A DNA stretch of 64,000 nucleotides from Pseudomonas fluorescens (GTDB lineage: Bacteria > Pseudomonadota > Gammaproteobacteria > Pseudomonadales > Pseudomonadaceae), in assembly GCF_000968015.1 (NCBI RefSeq), contig NZ_LACH01000017.1:62001-126000 (forward strand). Direction: 5' to 3'. This document shows positions 17,886-26,905 of this stretch, piece after piece (positions within the stretch are counted from its first letter, which is position 1; the number at the start of each line of letters is the position of its first letter). The translations under genes and the position numbers were made by a program. The notes under the pieces were generated by a model. That model did no database searches, was not told the DNA's origin, and was given only the letters and a program-made list of their open reading frames with translations.

Positions 17886-19610
17886 TCAGTGACCAGGCGC
17901 GGTCTGCCGCCAAGCCTGGGAGCGGCGCAGCAAACCGCGCGAAGCCCAGGCCAGCAGCAGGGACACGCCCGCCGAGGTGAACAGAATCAAAGTCGACATC
18001 GCCGCCGCGCCGCCGACGTTGCCGGCGTCGTCCATGTTCAGCACCGCCACCGCTGCGAGGATGGTGTCGGGGCTGTAGAGGAAGATCGCCGCCGAAACGG
18101 TGGTCATGGCCGAGACGAACAGGTAGCGCACGATGTCCAGCAGCGCCGGCAGGCAGATCGGCACGGTGACGCGCAGGTAATGCCGATACAGCGGCGCCTT
18201 GAGTGACAGCGCGGCGGCTTCGAACTCGGCGTCGAGTTGGCGCAACGCGGTGGTGGCGGTCATTTGAGCAGTGGTCAAATAGTGAGCAATGGTGGAGACC
18301 ACCAGCAGGGTCATGGTCCCGTAGAGCACATGCAGCGGGTTGCCGGTGAGGTTGAAGAAGAAGACGTAACCCAGACCGAGCACCAGACCCGGCACCGCCA
18401 TCGGTACGAAACTGAGCATGCGCAGGGTCAGGTTCAGCCCGCGCTGGCCCTTGGTTTTTTCCATCAGGTACGCGCCGGTAAAGATCAGCACGCTGCCGAT
18501 CAATGCCGTGCACAGCGCCATCTTCACGCTGTTGCCATAGGCCAGCCAGCCGCCGCCCGCCGTGTCGTTGAACTGGTAATGATTGAGCGACAGCGACAGG
18601 TTGTACGGCCAGAATTTCACCAGTGACGAATACACCGCCATGCCGAACACCAGCAGCAACACCGCACAGATCAGCAGCACGATCGCCAGGTAGCAGCCGT
18701 CCCGCAGCTTCGAAGGTGCCGGTTGAAAGACCTGTGCCCGACCGCTCATGGAATCGCCGTGACGCCGACGCAGCCAGGCGTCAACACCGAAGCTGAACAG
18801 CGCCGGCAGCAGCAGGACCATGCCGATCAATGCGCCGCGACCGAACTGTTGCTGGCCGACTACGGCTTTGTAGGCTTCCAGCGCCAGCACCTGATAATCG
18901 CCACCGACCACCACGGGCACGCCGAAATCGGTGATGGTCAGGGTGAACACCAGACAGAACGCCGCGAACACAGCCTGACGAGTCGCCGGCCAAGTGATGC
19001 TACGAAAGGCTTTCGCCGGACTGGCGCCCATGCTGGAGGCGGCATCGAACAATCGCGCATCTGCCAGGGACAGCGCCGACAGCAGAATCATCAGCGCGTG
19101 TGGGAAGGTGTAGATGACCTCCCCCAGAACAATGCCCCAGAAGCCGTAGATATTGTCCGAGAGCAAACCGCGCAGCATGCCCTGGTTGCCGAACAGATAA
19201 ACCAGCGCAATGCCCGGCAACATCGATGGCGCCATCAGCGGCAACAGCGACATCCCACGCCAGATGCCTTTACCTGGAATCAATGTGCGTTGCAGGGCGT
19301 AGGCAAACAGGTAAGCCAGCGGTACGACAATCGCCGCCACGCTGAGGGAAACTTTCAGGCTATTGCCGAGCAACCAGTGGAAATTGGCACTGGTCACCAA
19401 TTCACGGGCAGCCACCAGACCGCCGCCCTGCCCGGTTTCCGAACTGAAACCGCGCCAGAAGATCGCCAGCAACGGCATCAATACCGCAACGCAGAGCAAC
19501 ACCAACAACAGGACTTTGCCGCCGACCACGAACACCCGGTCGCCGATTTCGGCACGGGAGGTCTGCCGAACCTGCTTGTGCGGTATCGGCAGCGCGAGGT
19601 TCGCGCTCAT
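17886..19610 (-). CDS. 2-Aminoethylphosphonate ABC transporter permease (double-domain)
   Basis: 574 residues with about 12 membrane segments in two homologous halves, so both permease domains that are separate in Salmonella (PhnU and PhnV) are on one chain. Each half carries an EAA-type loop ('EVIYTFPHALMILLSALSLAD ... FDAASSMGASP' in the first, 'LRQLDAEFEAAALSLKAP' in the second). Its stop-start junctions are tight: 1-base overlap with the ATPase gene upstream and 40 bases to the binding protein. Confidence 0.85.
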   Translation of the reverse strand: MSANLALPIPHKQVRQTSRAEIGDRVFVVGGKVLLLVLLCVAVLMPLLAIFWRGFSSETGQGGGLVAARELVTSANFHWLLGNSLKVSLSVAAIVVPLAYLFAYALQRTLIPGKGIWRGMSLLPLMAPSMLPGIALVYLFGNQGMLRGLLSDNIYGFWGIVLGEVIYTFPHALMILLSALSLADARLFDAASSMGASPAKAFRSITWPATRQAVFAAFCLVFTLTITDFGVPVVVGGDYQVLALEAYKAVVGQQQFGRGALIGMVLLLPALFSFGVDAWLRRRHGDSMSGRAQVFQPAPSKLRDGCYLAIVLLICAVLLLVFGMAVYSSLVKFWPYNLSLSLNHYQFNDTAGGGWLAYGNSVKMALCTALIGSVLIFTGAYLMEKTKGQRGLNLTLRMLSFVPMAVPGLVLGLGYVFFFNLTGNPLHVLYGTMTLLVVSTIAHYLTTAQMTATTALRQLDAEFEAAALSLKAPLYRHYLRVTVPICLPALLDIVRYLFVSAMTTVSAAIFLYSPDTILAAVAVLNMDDAGNVGGAAAMSTLILFTSAGVSLLLAWASRGLLRRSQAWRQTAPGH

Positions 19611-20686
19611 CAGGCAAACACCTGCAGGCTGCGCGGAGGCAAGGCGACCATGATCTGCTGCGCGCCGAGGCGTGGCATGGCTTCCGGTGCCAGTTCCGCG
19701 AGCAATGCGTGGCCCGGCAGTTGATCGAGTTCGAAGCTCATGCGGCAGCGGTTGCCGAGGAAGGTGATCTCGCGAACCTTGGCCGGGAACAGGTTTTCTT
19801 CATGCACCGGCGGGTTGACGTTGATCGCTTCGGGGCGGCAGAACAGACGGCCCGACGTGGTTTTGGCGCTGCCATCCGCCAGGCGCATGCTCATCCCGCC
19901 GACCTGGGCGTGGCTGTCGCTGCTGCGCTGAAATGGCAGCCAGTTGCCCTGACCGACGAACTCCGCCACAAACGGTGTGGCCGGGCGGTCGTAGATTTCC
20001 TGTGGCGTGGCGTATTGCTCGACCTTGCCGTTGTTCATCACGGCGATGCGGTCGGCCATCAGCATGGCCTCGTCCTGATTGTGGGTGACCATCAGGGTGG
20101 TGATGCCAAGGTTGCGCTGCAGCTGGCGCAGTTCGGTGCACAGATGCTCGCGGACTCGGGCGTCGAGGGCCGACATCGGTTCGTCCAGCAACAACAAGGA
20201 AGGCGCCGGCGCCAATGCCCGAGCCAGTGCGACGCGCTGCTGTTGGCCACCGGACAATTGTCCAGGGTACTTTTTCTCACTGCCGATCAGGCCGACCAGC
20301 TCCAGCATCTGACCGACACGCTTGCGCACTTCATCGCGACCACTGCCGGCGAGGCCGTAGGCGATGTTCGCTTCGACGGTGAGATTGGGGAACAGCGCGT
20401 AGGATTGAAACAGAATGCCGTAGTCCCGAGCCTGAGGCGCCAGGTGGGAAACGTTGCGATCGCCGAGGTACAACTCGCCGCTGTCCTGCTTCTCAAGACC
20501 GGCGATGCAACGCAGCAAGGTGGTTTTGCCGCAGCCCGACGGACCGAGCAGACACACCAGTTCACCGGCCGCCACGTCGAGGGAAACGTTATCCAGCGCG
20601 GTGAAGGCGCCGAAGCGCTTCTGCACGCCGCGCACTTTCATCGGGGCGCCGGGGTTGGTCAGGGCAGTTGCGATCGAGTGGTTCAT
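19610..20686 (-). CDS. 2-Aminoethylphosphonate ABC transporter ATP-binding protein
   Basis: 358 residues. Walker A 'GPSGCGKTTLLRC', signature 'LSGGQQQRVALARALA', Walker B 'LLLLDEPMSALDA' and the switch histidine in 'MVTHNQDEAM' are intact. A C-terminal TOBE-type domain (from about residue 250) is typical of PotA/FbpC-like ATPases for small charged solutes. First structural gene of the operon; the LysR regulator lies 211 bases upstream across a REP pair. Confidence 0.87.
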   Translation of the reverse strand: MNHSIATALTNPGAPMKVRGVQKRFGAFTALDNVSLDVAAGELVCLLGPSGCGKTTLLRCIAGLEKQDSGELYLGDRNVSHLAPQARDYGILFQSYALFPNLTVEANIAYGLAGSGRDEVRKRVGQMLELVGLIGSEKKYPGQLSGGQQQRVALARALAPAPSLLLLDEPMSALDARVREHLCTELRQLQRNLGITTLMVTHNQDEAMLMADRIAVMNNGKVEQYATPQEIYDRPATPFVAEFVGQGNWLPFQRSSDSHAQVGGMSMRLADGSAKTTSGRLFCRPEAINVNPPVHEENLFPAKVREITFLGNRCRMSFELDQLPGHALLAELAPEAMPRLGAQQIMVALPPRSLQVFA

Positions 20687-20806
20687 GGACAGGCCTCATC
20701 AAGCAGATGAGGGCCATCCTAGATTTGTAATGCGTCCGTCATGTGGCAGTGAGGCAAAAACGGCTGATAGTGGTATTCAGGGATTTGGGTTGCCTGCACT
20801 GGCGCC

Positions 20807-20872
20807 ATCGCGAGCAAGCTCGCTCCCACAGGGGAACGCATTTCAAAATGTGGGAGCGAGCTTGCTCGCGAT
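20807..20872. repeat. REP-type inverted pair
   Basis: ATCGCGAGCAAGCTCGCTCC faces GGAGCGAGCTTGCTCGCGAT between the LysR gene and the transporter ATPase gene, both on the minus strand. Confidence 0.85.
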
Positions 20873-20897
20873 GAGGCCAGACCAGGCAACCGAGATA

Positions 20898-21761
20898 TCA
20901 GGCCGGAGCCATTTCCTGCGCCAGGCCGAGAAATGCCGCTGGCAAACGCGCGCCTTTGCGTTCCTTGAGGCAATACAAATACTCGGGAATCTGCGGCGCA
21001 TTCTCGATGGTCAGCACGCGTAGTTGCGGATCATGCGGCACTTCCTGCCGGGCAATGATGCTGATGCCGATATTGCGCAACACCGCCTCACGGATCGACT
21101 CACGGCTGCCAATCTCCAGCAGCGGCCCGAAACTCACCCCGGCGCTGACCAGCAATTCCTCGGTCAGACGTCGAGTGGTCGAGCCCGATTCGCGCATCAA
21201 TAACGTATGCCCGGCCAACGCACTGAGCGGCACATGGTCGTGGACCGCCAGCGGATGATTGCGATGCACCGCCAGCACCAGAGGATCGCTGCCGAGCACC
21301 CGGCGAATCAGCCGTGCATCGTCGAGTAACTGCGACGACGCCGCGACATCCACCCGGTAATCCTCCAGGGCTTCAAGCACCTGCTGGGAGTTGCCGATTT
21401 CCACCGACACTTCCACCTGCGGCAAGCGCTCGCGAAAAGTCTTCACCAGATCGAGGATGTAATACGGCGCGGTCGCGGCGATGCGCAACGTGCCTTGGAC
21501 CTGACCGCTGTTGCGCAGGAAAAACTCGATGTCGGCTTCCTGCTGCAACAGCGCCTTGACCATCGGCAGCAACCGCGCGCCTTCATCGCTGACGCTGAGG
21601 CGGCGGCCACCACGGTAGAACAGTTCAACCGAGTACTGGCTTTCCAGATTGCGAATCTGCGTGGTCACCGTGGGTTGGCTCAGGCCGAGTTTTTTCGCCG
21701 CCAGGGTAATGCTGCCCAGGCGGGCAACCATGTAAAACGCCTTCAGCTCGGCACTCAGCAC
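20898..21761 (-). CDS. LysR-family regulator of 2-aminoethylphosphonate catabolism
   Basis: 287 residues. N-terminal winged helix-turn-helix ('ELKAFYMVARLGSITLAAKKLGLSQPTVTTQI', here abbreviated) and a C-terminal effector domain with 'LRIAATAPYYILDLVKTFRERLPQVEV'. Position directly upstream of, and on the same strand as, the 2-AEP transport and degradation genes suggests it controls them, probably in response to 2-AEP or a breakdown product. Regulation is inferred from context only. Confidence 0.82.
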   Translation of the reverse strand: MLSAELKAFYMVARLGSITLAAKKLGLSQPTVTTQIRNLESQYSVELFYRGGRRLSVSDEGARLLPMVKALLQQEADIEFFLRNSGQVQGTLRIAATAPYYILDLVKTFRERLPQVEVSVEIGNSQQVLEALEDYRVDVAASSQLLDDARLIRRVLGSDPLVLAVHRNHPLAVHDHVPLSALAGHTLLMRESGSTTRRLTEELLVSAGVSFGPLLEIGSRESIREAVLRNIGISIIARQEVPHDPQLRVLTIENAPQIPEYLYCLKERKGARLPAAFLGLAQEMAPA

Positions 21762-21777
21762 ACCCTTTCCTCATCGC

Positions 21778-24072
21778 TTATTTGCGCAACAGACGCAAAC
21801 CGTTGAACACCACCAACAGGCTCACGCCCATGTCGGCGAACACCGCCATCCACATGGTGGCGATCCCGGCGAAGGTTACCCCAAGAAAGATCGCTTTGAT
21901 GACCAATGCCAGGGCAATGTTCTGTTTGAGGATGCTTGAGGTTTGCCGTGACAGCCGGATGAAGGTCGGGATCTTGCGCAGATCGTCGTCCATCAGGGCG
22001 ACATCGGCAGTCTCGATGGCGGTATCGGTGCCCGCCGCCGCCATGGCAAAACCGATCTCGGCTCGCGCCAGCGCCGGAGCGTCGTTGATGCCGTCGCCGA
22101 CCATGCCGACGTTATGGCCCTGTGCATAAAGGGCTTCGATGGCTTGCAGCTTGTCGGTCGGCAGCAGATCGCCCTTGGCCTCGTCGATGCCGACTTGCGC
22201 GGCAATCGCCTGAGCGGTGTGGACGTTGTCGCCGGTGAGTATCAGGGTTTTGATGCCCAGGTCGTGCAGTTGCTGGATCGCCTCGCGGCTGGACTCTTTC
22301 ACCGTATCGGCCACGGCGAACAGCGCCAATGGGCCGGATTTGTCGAGCAGCAGCACCACGGACTTGCCCTGTTTCTCCAGCGCGAACAGCTTTTCCTCCA
22401 GTGCAGGCGAGCACAGGTTCAGGTCTTCCACTAAGCGGTGATTACCCAAGTGGTAAACCTGACCATTGATTTCTCCGCGTACACCGCGACCGGCCAGCGC
22501 CTCGAAGTTATCCACAATCAGCGGTGCGAGTTGTTTATCCACAGCCGCGTTGGCGATGGCCAAGGACACCGGGTGATCCGAACGACCGGCCAACGCCGCC
22601 GCAATCGCCGGGGCTGATGCGTCAGCGGTTGGATCAAGCGACAGGTAATCGGTCTGCACCGGTTTGCCGTGCGTGATCGTGCCGGTCTTGTCCAGCGCCA
22701 GGTAATCGAGTTTGTAACCGCCCTCCAGATAAACGCCGCCCTTCACCAGAATGCCTTTGCGCGCCGCCGCCGCGAGGCCGCTGACGATGGTCACTGGCGT
22801 AGAAATCACCAGCGCACATGGGCACGCAACCACCAGCAACACCAGTGCCCGGTAGATCCAGTCGAACCATACGGCGCCCATGAACAGTGGCGGAATCACA
22901 GCGACAGCGAGCGCCAGGATGAACACCGCAGGGGTGTAGATTTTCGAGAAACTGTCGACGAAACGCTGGGTCGGCGCCCGCGCGCCTTGGGCCTGTTCCA
23001 CGGCGTGGATGATTCGCGCCAGGGTCGAGTTGCTGGCCGCTGCGGTTACCGAGTACTCCAGGGAACCGGCCTGATTGATGGTGCCGGCGAAGACTTTATC
23101 GCCGACGGTCTTCTCCACCGGAAGGCTTTCACCGGTGATCGGCGCCTGATCAATGGTAGAACTGCCCGACACCACTTCACCGTCCAGACCGATTCGCTCG
23201 CCGGGACGCACCCGCACCCGCGCGCCCAGCTCAATCGCTTTGACAGGCTGCAAGACCCAACTGCCGTCGGCCTGCTGCACCGTGGCCTGTTCCGGGGTCA
23301 TCTGCATCAGACCACCGATAGCGTTGCGCGCCCGGTCCAGAGACTTGGCTTCGATCAACTCGGCCACGGTGAACAGGAACATCACCATCGCAGCTTCCGG
23401 CCACTGACCGATCAGGATCGCGCCAGTCACCGCGATACTCATCAGCGCGTTAATGTTCAGGTTGAGGTTTTTAAGTGCGATCCAGCCCTTTTTATAGGTG
23501 CCGAGGCCGCCGCTGAGGATCGAGATCAGCGCGATGATCGCCACAACCCAGTTCGGCGCAGCGCTGGTGAAGTGGATGACTTCGGCAGTCAGTGCACCAA
23601 TACCCGACAGCGCCAAGGGCCACCAGGGCTTTTTCTCGGAGGTCGGCGCTGGCGGCTCAACGCCCTGCTCCAGCGGTTCGGCCTGCATGCCGAGGGACTT
23701 GATCGCGTCGATGATCGGCGCGGTGCTCGGCAAGTCATGGGTGACGCCCAACACGCGGTTGATCAGGTTGAATTCCAGTTGCTGCACACCCACGAGTTTG
23801 CCGAGTTTGTTCTCGATCAGCGTCTGCTCGGTCGGGCAATCCATGGCGTCGATGCGGAAACTGCTCAGTCGCGCGCCAGCGGTCGGCGTTTCGCTGAGTT
23901 TGATCAGCGACGGTGCCGCCACTTTGGAAGAACAGCAGGAATCCCTGTGGCTGCCATGCTCATGGCTTTCTTTGTCATGCTGGGGCACAGGCTGCAGCTT
24001 GTGGCTGTGATCGTGATCGTGATCGTGATCGTGATCAGCCTCGGGTTTGTGCGTGTGAAGGGAATCGCTCAT
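21778..24072 (-). CDS. cadA: Cadmium/zinc-translocating P1B-type ATPase
   Basis: 764 residues from the ATG at 24072. An N-terminal His/Asp-rich tail ('DHDHDHDHDHSH') is encoded by a hexamer repeat, followed by a Cys pair and a metal-binding domain with 'AMDCPTE'. The core has the actuator 'TGES', 'ACPCALVIS' in the ion path, 'DKTGTITHGK' with the phosphorylated Asp, and 'MVGDGINDAPALARA'. Exports Cd2+, Zn2+ and Pb2+ from the cytoplasm. Divergent from cadR across a 23-bp dyad operator. Codons before 24072 are in frame but belong to the promoter region. Confidence 0.93.
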   Translation of the reverse strand: MSDSLHTHKPEADHDHDHDHDHSHKLQPVPQHDKESHEHGSHRDSCCSSKVAAPSLIKLSETPTAGARLSSFRIDAMDCPTEQTLIENKLGKLVGVQQLEFNLINRVLGVTHDLPSTAPIIDAIKSLGMQAEPLEQGVEPPAPTSEKKPWWPLALSGIGALTAEVIHFTSAAPNWVVAIIALISILSGGLGTYKKGWIALKNLNLNINALMSIAVTGAILIGQWPEAAMVMFLFTVAELIEAKSLDRARNAIGGLMQMTPEQATVQQADGSWVLQPVKAIELGARVRVRPGERIGLDGEVVSGSSTIDQAPITGESLPVEKTVGDKVFAGTINQAGSLEYSVTAAASNSTLARIIHAVEQAQGARAPTQRFVDSFSKIYTPAVFILALAVAVIPPLFMGAVWFDWIYRALVLLVVACPCALVISTPVTIVSGLAAAARKGILVKGGVYLEGGYKLDYLALDKTGTITHGKPVQTDYLSLDPTADASAPAIAAALAGRSDHPVSLAIANAAVDKQLAPLIVDNFEALAGRGVRGEINGQVYHLGNHRLVEDLNLCSPALEEKLFALEKQGKSVVLLLDKSGPLALFAVADTVKESSREAIQQLHDLGIKTLILTGDNVHTAQAIAAQVGIDEAKGDLLPTDKLQAIEALYAQGHNVGMVGDGINDAPALARAEIGFAMAAAGTDTAIETADVALMDDDLRKIPTFIRLSRQTSSILKQNIALALVIKAIFLGVTFAGIATMWMAVFADMGVSLLVVFNGLRLLRK
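24007..24036. repeat. Five tandem GTGATC hexamers in cadA
   Basis: Five exact copies of GTGATC, read on the minus strand as alternating Asp-His codons in the CadA N-terminal tail. Copy number could change by slippage and so alter the length of the metal-binding tail without a frameshift. Confidence 0.85.
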
Positions 24073-24109
24073 TGGGTCGCGTCCGGAAAGGTGCCTGTTG
24101 CCAAGTAAA

Positions 24110-24132
24110 GACCCTGTAGCCACTATAGGGTC
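24110..24132. promoter_or_regulatory. CadR (MerR-type) operator within the cadA promoter
   Basis: Dyad with half-sites GACCCTGTAG and CTATAGGGTC, the same as the known Pseudomonas CadR box. Read on the cadA strand, a TTGACC -35 and a TTTACT -10 flank a 19-bp spacer containing the dyad, the overlong spacing that MerR-family activators correct by DNA twisting. Confidence 0.85.
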
Positions 24133-24157
24133 AAGCACCCATTTGGAGATTGCCGTC

Positions 24158-24607
24158 ATGAAGATTGGAGAACTGGCCAAACTCACCGACTGCGCCGTGG
24201 AAACCATCCGCTACTACGAGCGCGAAAACCTGCTGCCGGAACCGGCCCGCAGCGACGGCAACTACCGCGTCTACACCCAGGCCCACGCCGAGCGCCTGAC
24301 TTTCATCCGCAATTGCCGCACGCTCGACATGACACTGGAAGAAATCCGCAGCCTGCTGGCCCTGCGCGACAGTCCGCAGGATCAGTGCGAAAGCGTGAAT
24401 GCGTTGATCGACGAACATATTCATCACGTGAAGGCGCGGATCGATGGGTTGCTGGCGTTGCAGACGCAACTGCTCGACCTGCGCCAACGTTGTGGCGAAG
24501 GGCCGGAGATTGATCAGTGCGGGATTTTGCAGCGGCTTGAAGTGAGCGGCGGGGTTGTGGCGACGGAGGTGGAGCATTCCCATGTTGGCCGCAGTCACGG
24601 CCACTAA
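24158..24607 (+). CDS. cadR: Cd(II)/Pb(II)-responsive MerR-family regulator
   Basis: 149 residues from the ATG at 24158, with TGGAG upstream. N-terminal MerR helix-turn-helix ('MKIGELAKLTDCAVETIRYY'), dimerisation helix, metal-site cysteine in 'QDQCESVN' and C-terminal 'PEIDQCGIL' plus a His-rich tail ending 'EHSHVGRSHGH', all typical of CadR. Activates divergent cadA. The last 228 bases of this gene are repeated at 51185-51412 at the far end of the glycan island. Confidence 0.93.
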   Translation: MKIGELAKLTDCAVETIRYYERENLLPEPARSDGNYRVYTQAHAERLTFIRNCRTLDMTLEEIRSLLALRDSPQDQCESVNALIDEHIHHVKARIDGLLALQTQLLDLRQRCGEGPEIDQCGILQRLEVSGGVVATEVEHSHVGRSHGH

Positions 24608-24624
24608 AAACACCGCAAAACAAA

Positions 24625-24713
24625 TGTGGGAGCGAGCCTGCTCGCGATAGCGGTTGTTCAGTCACATCGATATCGGATGTGCCGACGTCATCGCGAGCAG
24701 GCTCACTCCTACA
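24625..24713. repeat. REP-type inverted pair (left copy)
   Basis: TGTGGGAGCGAGCCTGCTCG and its inverted counterpart, within the left direct repeat, just after the cadR stop. Confidence 0.8.
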
Positions 24714-24731
24714 GGGGTATTGCGTGGTGTT

Positions 24732-24816
24732 TTATACTGCCATCGGCGCGGTCATTGGGGCGTGGTGCTCGTAGCCTTCGAGCGAGAAATCGCTCGGCTC
24801 GATCTGCTCCAGCCAC
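24732..24816 (-). pseudogene. thyA 3' fragment
   Basis: Minus-strand codons for the C-terminal 27 residues of thymidylate synthase, including '[15 protein letters not shown]' and the stop. It differs from the intact gene at one synonymous base (GCA for GCG before GTA-TAA) and by a Gln codon in place of Leu ahead of IEPSDF. The rest of thyA is absent here; the sequence turns into island DNA at 24817. Confidence 0.9.
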
Positions 24817-25021
24817 CGATTTTCTACCCCTGCTATTTTGCTCGCACGTCATAACGGCTACCGATTTTAATAGCCAGTCACAACAAGCACCGCACTGATA
24901 TTGCTATGATGGCACCCTTTTGCAGATCTTACAGATCCAGACTTGTTGGCCTCCAGTTAGTCCACCCTTTACCTGAAAATACTCGCAGCCCGATATCTAT
25001 AAAAGTTTGACCAATGGAGTG

Positions 25022-25981
25022 ATGACGTTGAAAGCAGTGGAATTGCCCGCTATTGATAAACTGGTCAAGTCGCCTCTACATGGCGAGTGTGATGTGATCA
25101 TCGTCAATTACAACGCAGGTGAATTTTTGGTTACTTGTGTAGGGTCGGTATTTGCCGCCGGTGCTTCCAGGGTAATTGTGGTGGATAACAACTCCCACGA
25201 TGATAGTTTGATGACGCTGGAGCGAACTCATACTCCCGGCGACTCGCTTCAAATCGTACGCAATGCAACCAACCTCGGCTTCGCCGTGGCGTGCAACCAA
25301 GGCGCCCTCCTGTCAGCGGCCCCCAATGTATTGTTTTTGAATCCGGACAGCGTACTTGCCGTAAATGCCATAGACCTTTTGCTAGTGGCTCTGCACAGCT
25401 CGCCAGAGATTGGTATGGTCGGAGGATTTCTGTGCAATCCAGACGGCAGTGAACAAGCCGGCGGGCGCCGAGTATTTCCGACACCCAGACGCGCTTTCAT
25501 GCGGGCTTTCGGGCTTTCGCGGCTCGCAAAGTTTTTCCCATCTGTGTTTTCCGACTTTTTACTGCATAAAGAGCCTCTACCTAAAACCCCCATTGTCGTT
25601 GAAGCCATTTCCGGGGCTTGCATGCTGGTCAAGCGTGAAGCTATCGAAAGTGTCGGACTGTGGGATGAAAACTATTTTCTTCACTGCGAGGACCTGGATT
25701 GGTGCATGCGCTTCCGCCAGGCGGCCTGGAGCGTTCTATTCGTGCCGGATGCTCAGGTAACGCATATATTCGGTGGATGCAGTCGTAATCGCCCCTATTT
25801 CGTCGAATGGCACAAACACCGTGGGATCCTGCGCTTTTACAGCAAATTTTTCCGCCGCAAATACTCTGTCCTCTTGTGGATCAGCGTGGTTGTCGGGGTC
25901 TGGTTTCGTTTCAGCCTGATGACCATTCGCCACGCCGTTATCCAGCTTTCAAATGTATTGAATCTACGGAAAGAGACCTGA
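25022..25981 (+). CDS. Family 2 glycosyltransferase
   Basis: 319 residues. GT-A fold: 'DVIIVNYNAGEF' at the N-terminus, 'VVDNNSHDDS', the metal-binding 'FLNPDS' in place of a classical DxD, and 'ISGACMLVKREAIESVGLWDENYFLHCEDLDW', a pattern of rhamnosyltransferase-like enzymes of surface polysaccharides. One C-terminal hydrophobic segment ('VLLWISVVVGVWFRFSLMTI') may anchor it to the membrane. The start is uncertain: ATG 25022 lies 3 bases from GGAG, while TTG 25028 has better spacing and TTG 25007 gives a longer form. The next gene begins 2 bases after its stop. Confidence 0.83.
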   Translation: MTLKAVELPAIDKLVKSPLHGECDVIIVNYNAGEFLVTCVGSVFAAGASRVIVVDNNSHDDSLMTLERTHTPGDSLQIVRNATNLGFAVACNQGALLSAAPNVLFLNPDSVLAVNAIDLLLVALHSSPEIGMVGGFLCNPDGSEQAGGRRVFPTPRRAFMRAFGLSRLAKFFPSVFSDFLLHKEPLPKTPIVVEAISGACMLVKREAIESVGLWDENYFLHCEDLDWCMRFRQAAWSVLFVPDAQVTHIFGGCSRNRPYFVEWHKHRGILRFYSKFFRRKYSVLLWISVVVGVWFRFSLMTIRHAVIQLSNVLNLRKET

Positions 25982-25982
25982 A

Positions 25983-26834
25983 TTGCGGATAGGAATATTG
26001 GGAGGCTCCAGCTTCCTGGGTGAGCGCGCACTGCCATTGCTTGCACAAGCTGGCAATCAGACGACCGCCTTTACTCAAAGGCTACCCAAGGCTGCCTGTC
26101 CCGGCGTTACTTGGCGAAATGCTGACAACTGGCACGGGCTGACGCTGGACATCTTCCTGTCATTTGCACCTATCTGGGTTTTACCTGACTACTTGGAACG
26201 CCTCGCCAATACAAACGTCAAGCGAGTTATCGCCTTGTCCTCCACGAGCCGCTTTACCAAAGAAGCATCGCCTGATTCCCTGGAAAGGGTCTTGGCGCAG
26301 CGCTTGATAAATGCAGAAGAACAGCTCGAGAAGTGGGCGACCGAACGACAAATCGAATGGGTGATTCTGCGACCGACAATGATCTACGGATTTGGGCGCG
26401 ACAAAAACATTACTGAAGTGGCACGCTTCATTCAACGCTTCGGATTCTTCCCGCTAATCGGGGGCAGTACTGGATTACGCCAGCCGGTACATGGTGATGA
26501 CGTCGTTCAAGCATGTCTGTCAGCCATGGAAACTCCAGGCCTGCAAAGTGGTGGTTACAACCTTTCAGGGGGAGAAACCTTGCCTTATCACACAATGGTG
26601 AAAAGAATATTTCAGGCTCAGGGACGCCCAGAGCGAACGCTGGCCCTCTCCGCCAAAACATTGAGCATGATTGTTTCAGTTATGCGGTGCCTGCCACGCT
26701 ACCGGCATCTTTCAAGCGCGCTAGTGGAGCGCATGAACCAAAATTTGGTATTTGACCATTCGGACGCCAGTGATCGGCTTGGCTTTTCTCCCAGACCATT
26801 TCATTTGACGCTCGAAGACTTGCCGGGGCATTGA
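25983..26834 (+). CDS. Atypical NAD(P)-dependent sugar epimerase/dehydratase-like SDR
   Basis: 283 residues from a TTG start 2 bases after the glycosyltransferase. Rossmann motif 'GILGGSSFLGERAL' and the epimerase-family 'VILRPTMIYGFGRDKNI' followed by 'PVHGDDVVQACLSA' are present. A YxxxK catalytic pair is not obvious where expected (the helix reads 'LAQRLINAEEQLEKW'), so it may reduce or bind a lipid-linked sugar rather than act as a standard epimerase. Convergent with the minus-strand operon that begins at 32476. Confidence 0.72.
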   Translation: MRIGILGGSSFLGERALPLLAQAGNQTTAFTQRLPKAACPGVTWRNADNWHGLTLDIFLSFAPIWVLPDYLERLANTNVKRVIALSSTSRFTKEASPDSLERVLAQRLINAEEQLEKWATERQIEWVILRPTMIYGFGRDKNITEVARFIQRFGFFPLIGGSTGLRQPVHGDDVVQACLSAMETPGLQSGGYNLSGGETLPYHTMVKRIFQAQGRPERTLALSAKTLSMIVSVMRCLPRYRHLSSALVERMNQNLVFDHSDASDRLGFSPRPFHLTLEDLPGH

Positions 26835-26905
26835 AATTACATTCAGCAACGGACCTTCCCGTCACTGCCTGACTCAGACTCGGTAACACCTGATCAACCT
26901 ACGGC

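Larger units (their letters stand above)
24380..24816. repeat. Left 437-bp direct repeat flanking the glycan island
   Basis: Matches 51185-51621 at a constant offset of 26805 bases with only three differences found by eye. It contains the 3' part of cadR, the REP pair and the last 27 codons and stop of thyA. The match begins at GATCAGTGCG and ends at CTCCAGCCAC. The left copy has the intact cadR, the right copy the intact thyA. Confidence 0.93.

Noticed and set aside
10946..20872. Spaced repeats resembling a CRISPR array
   Set aside because: Each locus has one inverted pair rather than regularly spaced direct repeats, and no cas genes are present; these are REP elements.
24626..24898. Open frame beginning MGASLLAIA after cadR
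   Set aside because: It is the translation of a REP element plus thyA debris; similar 'MGASLLA' starts recur at other REP pairs.
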